This document shows positions 16,001 to 21,807 of a stretch of 23,130 bases of DNA, piece by piece (the stretch's first letter is position 1; every line of letters begins with the position of its first letter). The stretch is from a virus. Both the position numbers and the translations under genes were made by a program. A model generated the notes under the pieces. That model was not told the origin of the DNA, did not search any database, and saw only the letters and a list, made by a program, of their open reading frames with translations. The stretch covers positions 1 to 23,130 of the IMG/VR virus record IMGVR_UViG_3300036945_000253, one strand, 5' to 3'.

Positions 16001-18582
16001 ATCTGTGAGTCTGCAGATAAAAGCTCTACTTCTAGAGTTTCAAATTTTGTTATAAGTGCAGTACTTCTTGACTCTAAATCATTTCCACTATTGTAGGCAG
16101 CTCTTCCTATTTCTGTATAGTTTGCAACCTCTTTATCAAACTGAATTCCTTGTGCTGCCGCTGCACTTCTTATAGCATTTAGTGCTGACTCTGCATCTCC
16201 AGATTGCATTGAGTCTAGCATCTGTGCTCTTAAAGCATTAGCCTGATCTTTATTAAGCCCCTGAAAAGTCTTCCATGTTGCTAGCTGTCTTGATTGAGCC
16301 GATAGGTATGTGTCTAGGCTTGGCATTAATGCTGCAAGCTCCTGCTCGCTTAGCTTATTAAACTCAGCAAGGCTATCAAATTTTGCTGCATATGGCTCCA
16401 TTGCAGCGCTTCTGCTTTCTCCATTTGGAATTAGACCTGGCATATTAGCGCTCATCTTTTCTTGGAAAGGAGCAGCCATTGAGTAGTCTCTTGTTCTTGG
16501 AATATACGCACCCTGAGTCATCATCAATCCAGTTAGTCCAGATCCATATCTAGAAGATAAAGAACTTGAAGTTTGAAGGTGGCTAAAGTCTGCACCTGTT
16601 GTAAGGTCTCCAGCTCTACTTCCAGGTCTTGGAGTAAATCTCATCGCCTCTGTTCCAGACATTGCTGCGCCAGTTGAAGCAGTTTCTTGAGTCTGCATTA
16701 ATCTTTGCATAGACTCAATAAGTCTATCAATTTCCATTCTTGCAACTTCCGTTGCCTTAGCTTGATCATAGAAGCTATCAGACATCTTATCTGTAGATAA
16801 CTTGTTAGCCATAATTCTTTCATTTAGAAGCTCAAAACCTTTTGTGCCTGTAAACAATCTTCCCATAAATCCTGCAGCTTTTGTAAGATATCCAAAAAAG
16901 TTAAGGAATACACCAGACAACATGATAAGCGGACCAGCAAGTCCTACTACTACTCCAAGGATAGTCATAATATTCTTTACTCCGTCTGGGAGCTTATTAA
17001 ATCCTTCTAGTAACTTGTTTAGTACACCTAGTACGCCAGAGAAGATTCCCAGGAATCCTTCTCCAACTCCCGCCATATTTGCCTTAAATGATTCCATCTG
17101 TCTAGCAAACTTTCCAGAAGCAGATTCTGTAAGTACTGCTAATTCTCGATTAGCCACATTAGCAAGCTCTATTGATGAAGCTTTCATAAGGTCCATAACC
17201 TGTAGGGTCTGGCTACCACTTGCCCCAAGGTTATCGAATAGGGCTGACATACGAGCAAACTGGAACTTACCAAATAGCTGTTCAATGGCTTTAGACTTTG
17301 ACAATGGGTCAAGTTTTGATAGGGCTACCTGTAATGCCTGAACAGTTCCAACTAAATCTCCAGCATTATTATTAACAAGTCCTTGAATGTCGATTCCAAA
17401 GTTATTCAACACTTCAGTTGTCTGTTTTGTAGGGTTAATAATAGAAGCGAGACCTGACTTGAGTGCGTTTGCACCTTCTGCTGCGTTAATTCCACCTTCC
17501 TTCATTGCTGTAAGGAATAGTGCTAAGTCTTTTACATCGCCGCCCAAAGACTTTACAACTGGACCAGCTTTTGGAATTGCTGTAACTAGATCATCCAAGC
17601 TTGTTGAAGTTTGGTTTTCAACTGCGTTGAGGAAGTTAATTGATTCGCCAAGCTCTTGCGTTGAAAGATTAAATGCATTTTGTAGTGATAATGTTGCAGA
17701 CATTGCATCTTGTCTATCTACTTCACCAAGAATTGCTAGTCTTGTAGTTTCTGCAACTGACTTAAGCAAGTCATCTCCAGTTTTTCCTGTTGCTGCAATA
17801 TCAGCTGCTAGCCCAATAGTATCTTGAATTGGAGCGCCTAGATCTGCGGCTAGGCTTTTTGCGAGTGCTGTTGTTTGTGATCTGATAGCAGCAATCTCTC
17901 CAGAAGTTGCTCCACCAAGATCTCCGTAAACCTTAGCGAGTCTTGTAAGCTGCTTGTCTACCTCCTTGAACGAAGTTGCCGCTGATGCAGCAAACATTGT
18001 GAGTGGTACTGTTAACCCAACTGTAAGCTGACGACCAGCCCACTGCGTATTCTTACCAAGATTGATGAGCTCAGTAGATACTCCTTGAATAGATTTTCCG
18101 ATAATCTTAAATGTTTCTGACTTAAGAGCCTTCATTGTTGCAGGATCTAGCCCATCTAATCCTGTAGGAGTAGATAGAACATTTCTTGCTTGACCCTGTG
18201 GCCCTACTGTTGTTGTAAGAACTGATCTCTGTAATCTAACTTGCTCTTCAGCAAGCTTTCTGATCATGCCTCTTTGACCCTTAACCTGAGTATTAAACTC
18301 TCTAAAGTAATCCTTGAGCTTTAATCTACCCTGATCTAGGTGCTTTCCAAATTCTCTTGTCTCGTTTGTTACGTCTACAAATGTAGAAGACCACATGCGA
18401 CTGTTCTTCATACCCTCAATAAATTGCTTATTAAGTATGTCTAATGAGCCAAATGATGAGGAGCCAAGTCCTTGCAACTGATTTTGTAGTACGCCAATTT
18501 CTGCATTAGCCCTTTTAATTTCACCGATTAGATCGGAGAAATTGGCATTAGCATTGAAACTAATTACTACTTGTTGCGCCAT
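13066..18582 (-). CDS. Tail tape measure protein
   Basis: The longest gene, 1838 residues. It sets tail length and is ejected ahead of the DNA during infection. Residues about 205-520 match the TP901-type tape measure region (L-T-R-L-A-K-V-Y-G-D-L, A-A-D-I-A-A-T-G-K-T-G, L-A-L-F-L-T-A-M-K-E-G-G-I, N-A-A-E-G-A-N-A-L-K-S-G-L). Hydrophobic membrane-type segments lie at about 535-570 (I-L-G-V-V-V-G-L-A-G-P-L-I-M-L-S-G-V-F-L) and 1015-1085, the latter very rich in Gly, Ala and Met. Helical, coiled-coil-prone stretches lie at 1450-1560. The C-terminus is mostly polar. At about 0.15 nm per residue the tail would be near 275 nm. No lysozyme or peptidase motif was recognised. ATG at 18582 lies 3 bases after the chaperone fusion stop and has only a weak GGGA, so translation is probably coupled to the frameshifted upstream frame. 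Confidence 0.95.
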   Translation of the reverse strand: MAQQVVISFNANANFSDLIGEIKRANAEIGVLQNQLQGLGSSSFGSLDILNKQFIEGMKNSRMWSSTFVDVTNETREFGKHLDQGRLKLKDYFREFNTQVKGQRGMIRKLAEEQVRLQRSVLTTTVGPQGQARNVLSTPTGLDGLDPATMKALKSETFKIIGKSIQGVSTELINLGKNTQWAGRQLTVGLTVPLTMFAASAATSFKEVDKQLTRLAKVYGDLGGATSGEIAAIRSQTTALAKSLAADLGAPIQDTIGLAADIAATGKTGDDLLKSVAETTRLAILGEVDRQDAMSATLSLQNAFNLSTQELGESINFLNAVENQTSTSLDDLVTAIPKAGPVVKSLGGDVKDLALFLTAMKEGGINAAEGANALKSGLASIINPTKQTTEVLNNFGIDIQGLVNNNAGDLVGTVQALQVALSKLDPLSKSKAIEQLFGKFQFARMSALFDNLGASGSQTLQVMDLMKASSIELANVANRELAVLTESASGKFARQMESFKANMAGVGEGFLGIFSGVLGVLNKLLEGFNKLPDGVKNIMTILGVVVGLAGPLIMLSGVFLNFFGYLTKAAGFMGRLFTGTKGFELLNERIMANKLSTDKMSDSFYDQAKATEVARMEIDRLIESMQRLMQTQETASTGAAMSGTEAMRFTPRPGSRAGDLTTGADFSHLQTSSSLSSRYGSGLTGLMMTQGAYIPRTRDYSMAAPFQEKMSANMPGLIPNGESRSAAMEPYAAKFDSLAEFNKLSEQELAALMPSLDTYLSAQSRQLATWKTFQGLNKDQANALRAQMLDSMQSGDAESALNAIRSAAAAQGIQFDKEVANYTEIGRAAYNSGNDLESRSTALITKFETLEVELLSADSQMSKWLLTKSNGATGLAQNLANLSALAFTQLATSIQQSEANFKSQVAGLSGVVDTKTKRLGVVTIKFVDGVAQVFDSAGNMLAADDAAKNPKVRAAIGKLQIAKEKLELETQREIEEAVIAANSASAVMGADNGTAGGAQIVAGGRFSKVKGMFSKQGIKGLMKPGMGSSMAMMGLGLGASMMPTGGSGAANTAGNIAGGAMMGASMGMMFGPIGAGVGAALGAIIPAATALWKTLDRLRDIAALNVKQYQIDKEYAKAAGVNLKTIGDVQLTQIVGKSAEAASALDLLAKAALEASTATSTGALREKTKGADTFAEVKDEFRAQYLSYIAAGVSEETAKQMMAAILKAAGKEGFATDLKMMLTGLSGTSASEAVGINMNKIGKGFVTNTDYGKKLDESIRYGFDSKSAMRLATQGGVESGGYTADQIKYINELSDAYAKLTAAQKAEATSGTATAQAIEAINNAMANQDAATFADSMKQVAAAGDITEEALNGVINSISGLTKTDKVVLAGLQRNGVASSDILLAMKMRVEGVITSLEELNGYDGMMIRAKFELYQANEALTKAKGDLQSSIGNMFAGGGGGNNDAAKKAIQAQLDALDEIARKEANINKIKELQLKYEEKRRNLALDYLGALSSGDMEGALRAQLDMQAESLRFMQDKAKTEKDIANDDKKKALQDKLKNLDGASTAMSNTAGKAKLLEDNVNGAITSLVDGFKKSGKIGMTLEEFIKSPEYIGFESKFKGMLSPEALKAAMATLSSTFSSIKAEMAGLAAGLNAPAGTAKNPKNITELGAIAGVTVAEGKGDVASALGGEQKKAIIAAAAGRGEPFVDNEIITIFGEKYRYDEKKNDLIRAKNAQGLWMGGSVKGYAGGGYMGGVGTSVSDSNLIRASRGEFMQSARAVNYYGVANMERLNRRQVDPRVFENMQDAGSRKDSSVNVSIGNINITEPGCSSDEIIAKIKKDLGAEVKRTTDMRYMSV

Positions 18583-18585
18583 GTG

Positions 18586-19292
18586 TTAATTATCCCAGAT
18601 TTCGTATCCCAGACCCATTCCAATTCCAAATCCTTCTTCTCTCGCTAGAGAGCCTGAAAGGCTTGCTATGTCATTAGTCTCTGGATCGTCTCCTAGGGCT
18701 TCCCTTCTTACATCGTCAAACGATTTGGATTCCCCATTACTATCTGCATCTAGATCAACACCTTGCATGGCTGCGAGGAATCTTTTATCCTCGTAGTCCC
18801 GCTTGTTCATCTCTTCAACAGTAGCAATAAGCTCCGTTAACGATATATTTTCTTCTAGCTCTTGGTAATTTTTCCAAATACCTAAAAGAAAAACTTTTGC
18901 TTCTAAGGCAGCAAGATCAAGATCTTCCCAAGTCTGTGAGGACTTAGTTTTGTTGGTTAGTTCTCCCCAACCATCTTGCTCGCTGCCGCTATCAAATTTG
19001 GGTCACCAAGTTTGATTCCGCCACAAACTTCCATAATCTTCCAAATAGTTGGAACGTCTAGAGAAGCCTCTAGTGCGTCTGGGTCTGAAGCTAAGTCTGG
19101 CAAAGTACCTCTAAGGGCAATAGCGCTTGCTTTTAAAAATATGTCAATGGCTTCGTCTTCTGTCTTAACGTTGTCTAGTCCTGCAACAACACTCATGAAT
19201 TCACGAAGTGCTTTAATTGGGAGCGGCTTTAATATAGCCTTATTCCCGTTTTGTAGTTCAATCTCTACGATATCGTATAGCTTGGTAGCCAA
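18586..19292 (-). CDS. Tail assembly chaperone, -1 frameshift fusion (235 residues)
   Basis: Made by a -1 ribosomal slip inside the 111-residue chaperone gene. Residues 1-100 are shared; the ribosome then slips at CCCAAATTTG (18993-19002) and continues for 135 more residues to the TAA at 18586. The -1 frame is closed by a TGA (19003-19005) touching the slip site on its upstream side and open from there to 18586, so entry can occur only at or after this point. The extension begins D-S-G-S-E-Q-D-G-W-G-E and contains W-E-D-L-D-L-A-A-L-E, then N-K-R-D-Y-E-D-K-R-F-L-A-A-M-Q-G, a style known from frameshifted chaperones of long-tailed phages, and ends G-Y-E-I-W-D-N. Like lambda gpGT, the long form should bring major tail protein subunits to the tape measure. 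An ATG at 18810 is internal and need not be a start. Confidence 0.88.
18957..19292 (-). CDS. Tail assembly chaperone, unshifted short form (111 residues)
   Basis: Product of normal decoding, ending at TAA 18957-18959. It starts with TTG at 19292, 7 bases after a perfect AGGAGG; no in-frame ATG or GTG fits better. The protein is helical with a beta start (K-L-Y-D-I-V-E-I-E-L ... A-I-L-K-P-L-P-I-K-A-L-R-E-F), then acidic helices (T-E-D-E-A-I-D-I-F-L-K-A) and a W-K-I-M-E-V-C-G-G-I near 83-92, matching tail assembly chaperones of the gpG type that follow the major tail gene. It is the first gene of the unit starting from the extended -10 promoter at 19320-19349. The ratio of short to long form is usually about 20 to 1 or more in lambda; here it cannot be estimated. 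Confidence 0.88.
   Translation of the reverse strand: MATKLYDIVEIELQNGNKAILKPLPIKALREFMSVVAGLDNVKTEDEAIDIFLKASAIALRGTLPDLASDPDALEASLDVPTIWKIMEVCGGIKLGDPNLIAAASKMVGEN
18993..19005 (-). promoter_or_regulatory. Programmed -1 frameshift site (slippery CCCAAATTTG)
   Basis: Two overlapping X-XXY-YYZ heptamers are in register with the zero frame: C-CCA-AAT (18996-19002) and A-AAT-TTG (18993-18999). A -1 frame TGA (19003-19005) lies directly before them. Both tRNAs can re-pair after slipping at either heptamer. A 5-base stem (18967-18971 with 18952-18956) begins 21 bases downstream, too far to be a convincing stimulator. The site lies 36 to 45 bases before the zero-frame stop. Confidence 0.85.
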
Positions 19293-19319
19293 TAGATGAC
19301 CTCCTAAATAGTCCTTATT

Positions 19320-19349
19320 ATTATACCAATAAACAGGTTAAAAAGACAA
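19320..19349 (-). promoter_or_regulatory. Extended -10 promoter for chaperones and tape measure
   Basis: Perfect TATAAT (19320-19325) preceded by TG-N (TGG at 19326-19328), with TTGTCT (19344-19349, 4 of 6 matches to TTGACA) 18 bases upstream. A start near 19312-19314 would give a leader of about 20 bases ending in the AGGAGG of the TTG-started chaperone. The -35 lies within the T tract of the terminator, so the two signals share bases. Confidence 0.68.
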
Positions 19350-19369
19350 GGCCCCAGTTTCCTGGGGCC
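19340..19369 (-). terminator. Intrinsic terminator after the major tail gene
   Basis: On the minus strand an 8-bp stem GGCCCCAG / CTGGGGCC (19362-19369 pairing with 19350-19357) encloses a GAAA loop, a GNRA tetraloop. It is followed by TTGTCTTTTT (19340-19349). It begins 26 bases after the major tail stop codon at 19396. Stem strength and T tract are those of a classic rho-independent terminator; read-through would be partial or prevented, depending on the host polymerase. Confidence 0.9.
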
Positions 19370-19395
19370 GAGGCTTTAATTAATATAAAATTAAT

Positions 19396-20040
19396 TTAGT
19401 TCAGACGATCTACGATCTTGCCGTATGCATCTGAGTATGATGGATCTCCCAAGAGACGGAATGTCACTGGGAAAAGGGTTGCTTCATTACGCTTCAATGA
19501 GTGTGATGATGATTCTACTGAAAGCACACGACGTGCATAGTAGATACGCTCACGGTCATTGTTACCTGTTGAAGTTCTAGGAGCGTTACCGACTGCTACT
19601 AGAGCACGTTCAGTAGGCTCTTCGTTCAAAGCACCGATACCAAGAAGAATTGACTCTTCTGCTGTATCTGCGCCAGAATATTGAGACTCCTTAAGACCGA
19701 ACACGATAAGAAGATTTCTTAGGGTTGCTTCGGTAAATGTTGTCTTGAGCATAACTCTCTGTGAAGACTTGAAGAGCTTTGCAACGTCGAGTTGCTGATC
19801 TACTTCTACCTCACCATAGGTTGGCTCGTACATAACTTCTAGACCATCAGATGTAAATCCTACGTTGTTCCACTTTGTGCTATCAAGAGCCTTACCAGCT
19901 GCTGCATTTGCTGCATCGTTGAAAGAACCTGTTGTTGTTACTGCGAATGGATCTGGAATTGTATAGCCAGCTTGAGTTGAATCTGACTTTGTAAGAAAGA
20001 TATTTGCTGCGCCAATAATAATATTACGGGTTGTTGCCAT
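19396..20040 (-). CDS. Major tail (tube) protein
   Basis: A 214-residue protein in the slot between the tail terminator-like protein and the chaperones, typical of the major tube protein. It begins M-A-T-T-R-N-I-I-I-G-A-A-N-I-F-L-T and shows strands such as E-V-M-Y-E-P-T-Y-G-E-V-E-V-D-Q (about 68-82), V-M-L-K-T-T-F-T-E-A-T-L-R-N-L (94-108), which resembles the tube fold core, and R-I-Y-Y-A-R-R-V-L-S-V-E (about 165-176) with V-T-F-R-L-L-G-D near the C-terminus. It is the only gene in the window with a leader of about 80 bases, a strong AGGAGGTG, and a terminator directly after it, so it is set up for high expression, as expected for the most abundant tail subunit. Codons look more regular than in neighbouring genes. 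Assignment is by position and pattern, with no catalytic residues expected. Confidence 0.87.
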   Translation of the reverse strand: MATTRNIIIGAANIFLTKSDSTQAGYTIPDPFAVTTTGSFNDAANAAAGKALDSTKWNNVGFTSDGLEVMYEPTYGEVEVDQQLDVAKLFKSSQRVMLKTTFTEATLRNLLIVFGLKESQYSGADTAEESILLGIGALNEEPTERALVAVGNAPRTSTGNNDRERIYYARRVLSVESSSHSLKRNEATLFPVTFRLLGDPSYSDAYGKIVDRLN

Positions 20041-20049
20041 TTTTTATTT

Positions 20050-20085
20050 TCACCTCCTCCTTTCGGATATTGGGGTTTGCGACAT
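20050..20085 (-). other. Possible leader peptide ORF before the major tail gene
   Basis: In the leader, ATG at 20085 follows GAGGAA and opens 11 codons (M-S-Q-T-P-I-S-E-R-R-R) ending in TGA at 20050. The last three codons are AGG AGG AGG, and these bases are also the Shine-Dalgarno of the major tail gene. Translation of this ORF would cover and then uncover the ribosome site. It is short, so it may be chance. Confidence 0.3.
20051..20058 (-). promoter_or_regulatory. Strong Shine-Dalgarno of the major tail gene
   Basis: AGGAGGTG within a longer AAAGGAGGAGGTG. The core GGAGG ends 12 bases before the ATG at 20040, a little beyond the usual best distance, in an A-rich, unstructured stretch that favours ribosome entry. 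Confidence 0.75.
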
Positions 20086-20098
20086 TTCCTCAAGACCA

Positions 20099-20127
20099 AT
20101 AATACTTGATCTGGGGTTATTACGCAA
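20099..20127 (-). promoter_or_regulatory. Candidate promoter upstream of the major tail gene
   Basis: TATTAT (20099-20104) with TTGCGT (20122-20127, first three bases of TTGACA match) at a 17-base spacing. The 10-mer AGTATTATTG around the -10 recurs at the metallophosphoesterase promoter. The -35 is weak, so function is uncertain. A TCAAG/CTTGA inverted repeat straddles the -10. Confidence 0.42.
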
Positions 20128-20647
20128 ATCTTCCCTCCGTATTTAAATCTCTAGAATAGGAATACATAATCGCTATGTCTGCCTCTAGTCTCCCGTCCAG
20201 TTCCTCGGCTGGATTAGGAGAATTTGCCTCTGTGAGGGCAAAATAATGGTACCTAAACGGACTATCTCCATCTAGGGTTTTAACGTACTTATTTAAGTCC
20301 TTAGCGCTATCATCAAATCTTCTAAATAGGTCAACCATCAAATTAGTGACAGTCAGTACCTTTGAAAACGAATTTGAGTAAATTTTAAATGTTAATCTCT
20401 CTTCACAGATCATCCAGTCTGTGCCATAGCCAACAGTATCCAAGTCATAGACAATGTATGGGAGTGGGTTTTCTCTATTCAGGACAAACTTAGTTTTAAA
20501 TATATCCTGTTCTTGAGTAGGCATAATTGGGACATATTGGACATTTCCATCTCTATAGTCAGACGCAACCATGATGCCTTTATCTTGTAGCTCTTGCCAA
20601 AGCATCTTTCTAATCTCGTATACTGCACCTAATGCGTAATTAGCCAT
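20120..20647 (-). CDS. Tail terminator-like (tail completion) protein
   Basis: A 175-residue protein directly upstream of the major tail gene, the usual place for the tail terminator that caps the tube and docks to the neck. Pattern: N-terminal helix (A-V-Y-E-I-R-K-M-L-W-Q-E-L-Q), a P-Y-I-V-Y-D-L-D strand (about 62-69), E-E-R-L-T-F-K-I-Y-S (82-91), then a helix F-S-K-V-L-T-V-T-N-L-M-V-D-L-F-R-R, and a final strand near D-I-A-I-M-Y-S-Y. This alpha-beta layout matches known terminator proteins such as lambda gpU-like folds. ATG at 20647 has AAGGAG 6 bases upstream and overlaps the preceding stop by 8 bases. Inferred from position and fold pattern. Confidence 0.72.
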   Translation of the reverse strand: MANYALGAVYEIRKMLWQELQDKGIMVASDYRDGNVQYVPIMPTQEQDIFKTKFVLNRENPLPYIVYDLDTVGYGTDWMICEERLTFKIYSNSFSKVLTVTNLMVDLFRRFDDSAKDLNKYVKTLDGDSPFRYHYFALTEANSPNPAEELDGRLEADIAIMYSYSRDLNTEGRFA

Positions 20648-21389
20648 TTACTTCTCCTTCCGCCTTGTACATTCTTGTAACTTGATTAATATGTCTGGCT
20701 GAATTACCTTTTGCCATTTTGATGAATGTTGAAGGAGCTGATCCAGTGGACACCGATGACGGCATGTCCATGCCTGAAGCCTTCTGTGCCAGCTCTAAGC
20801 GCTTTAGAATGCCAGACTGCTGAATATCAGCAAGGAGCCTTGCAGAGCCTTGAAATCGGCGCAGGGTCTTTGCATAGGCACCCTTAACAAACTTTCCACC
20901 TGGGGATTTAATAACTACACTTCTTGATTTAGGGATAAAAACTGGGTCTCCACTTTTTGAGTAAAAGAATAAAGCGTTTGCACTTTTTGCTTTAATTGTT
21001 ACAGGCTTTCCTTTTTCCATGACATCTGCCTTAAAGGTAAACTTATGTCTTTTCTTTGTTCCTGGAGTTAATGGTACATAGGTTCTTGATTGTCTAAAGT
21101 CTGAACTAATAGCAATGACTCCTGGCTTATATGTAGATTCTATCTTCCATAGTCTTCCAGTAGGCTTTCCTAGCTGTCCCCACTCATACACATGGTGCAT
21201 TGATGCTGGGCTAAGTCTAGCCTCTTGATCAATAAATGAAGACAGGGACCTCTTTGCGATACTAGCAAATGCTTTTCCTATTTCGGTATTTATCATTGCA
21301 TCATTTGGGGCTTCTGCGACTCCCTGCATGTAAGCCATAGAGTTATTTATTGCCGCTACTGCATTTGTTTTAATTTTAATTGAGGGCAT
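20640..21389 (-). CDS. Neck/minor tail component, HK97 gp10-like position
   Basis: I choose ATG at 21389 (249 residues), which follows AGAGGAG by 11 bases and overlaps the preceding gene by 14 bases; the longer version from 21446 has no good Shine-Dalgarno and would overlap by 71 bases. The product is basic and starts M-P-S-I-K-I-K-T-N-A-V. An N-terminal helical part (A-F-A-S-I-A-K-R-S-L-S-S-F-I-D) contains H-H-V-Y-E-W near residue 65-70, then comes a beta part with many Lys and Ser (G-T-K-K-R-H-K-F-T-F-K-A-D, V-F-I-P-K-S-R-S-V-V-I-K). The combination of a helix, H-x-Y-E-W and K-P-rich strands is typical of proteins between head closure and tail terminator. It may be the neck or head-tail joining subunit. 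Role inferred from order. Confidence 0.68.
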   Translation of the reverse strand: MPSIKIKTNAVAAINNSMAYMQGVAEAPNDAMINTEIGKAFASIAKRSLSSFIDQEARLSPASMHHVYEWGQLGKPTGRLWKIESTYKPGVIAISSDFRQSRTYVPLTPGTKKRHKFTFKADVMEKGKPVTIKAKSANALFFYSKSGDPVFIPKSRSVVIKSPGGKFVKGAYAKTLRRFQGSARLLADIQQSGILKRLELAQKASGMDMPSSVSTGSAPSTFIKMAKGNSARHINQVTRMYKAEGEVNG

Positions 21390-21807
21390 TCTGAATGTCG
21401 CTCCTCTGAATTGTTGTCTCATATTCAAGTATCTGGCCAAACCCATCGATAATAGGAGTTGATCCTACTATGTCAAAGATGGTGGAGGGATTGCCTGATA
21501 TCTCTGCTTCTTCCCATAGAACAAGTCCGTTTAGATCACGTATGTTACTAATCTTAGAATTACGTGGAAGCTTGACCAAAGTCATAACCTTTAGAATTTC
21601 TTCTACCATATATCTTGAGTCAACAGTTTTATCATTAGATGGACTTCTAACTCCAGAAGATATAATTGATTTAGCTAGACATGAAAGAGTCTCAGTGTAT
21701 ATCCACTTTCTCTTTATCTCTCCACTATTAGTATCTTGATCTATTTGAACTCTATATAAGTCAAGTTGCATAGCGTATTTAGCTTCAACTGAATATGAGC
21801 CTATCAT
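21376..21807 (-). CDS. Head closure-like (head-tail joining) protein
   Basis: A 143-residue protein starting at 21807 in a TAATG overlap with the connector gene. It is beta-rich: Y-A-M-Q-L-D-L-Y-R-V-Q-I-D, R-K-W-I-Y-T-E-T-L-S-C-L-A-K-S-I, then R-Y-M-V-E-E-I-L-K-V-M-T and P-S-T-I-F-D-I-V-G-S-T-P-I-I-D near the end. The Y-x-V-Q-I-D start and the W-x-Y-T/C-L-A strand pattern fit the SH3-like or beta-barrel head closure proteins (Hc1-type) that seal the connector. No enzymatic motif. The assignment rests on order (connector, closure, neck, terminator, tube) and fold pattern. Confidence 0.65.
   Translation of the reverse strand: MIGSYSVEAKYAMQLDLYRVQIDQDTNSGEIKRKWIYTETLSCLAKSIISSGVRSPSNDKTVDSRYMVEEILKVMTLVKLPRNSKISNIRDLNGLVLWEEAEISGNPSTIFDIVGSTPIIDGFGQILEYETTIQRSDIQNALN

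Noticed and set aside
16802-17827. Plus-strand frames of 179 and 146 codons in the tape measure gene
   Set aside because: Shadows of the tape measure coding strand; low-complexity products with no recognisable domain.
13066-18582. A peptidoglycan hydrolase domain in the tape measure or hub
   Set aside because: I looked for lysozyme-, NlpC/P60- and M23-type catalytic patterns and saw none that I could defend.
18586-18810. Independent 74-codon gene starting at ATG 18810
   Set aside because: The frame is open well upstream of this ATG, back to the TGA next to the slip site, and has no good Shine-Dalgarno. It is better read as the end of the frameshift fusion.
18952-18971. Stem of 5 base pairs downstream of the frameshift site as a stimulator
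   Set aside because: It begins 21 bases after the slip site, outside the normal 5-9 base range, and is weak.
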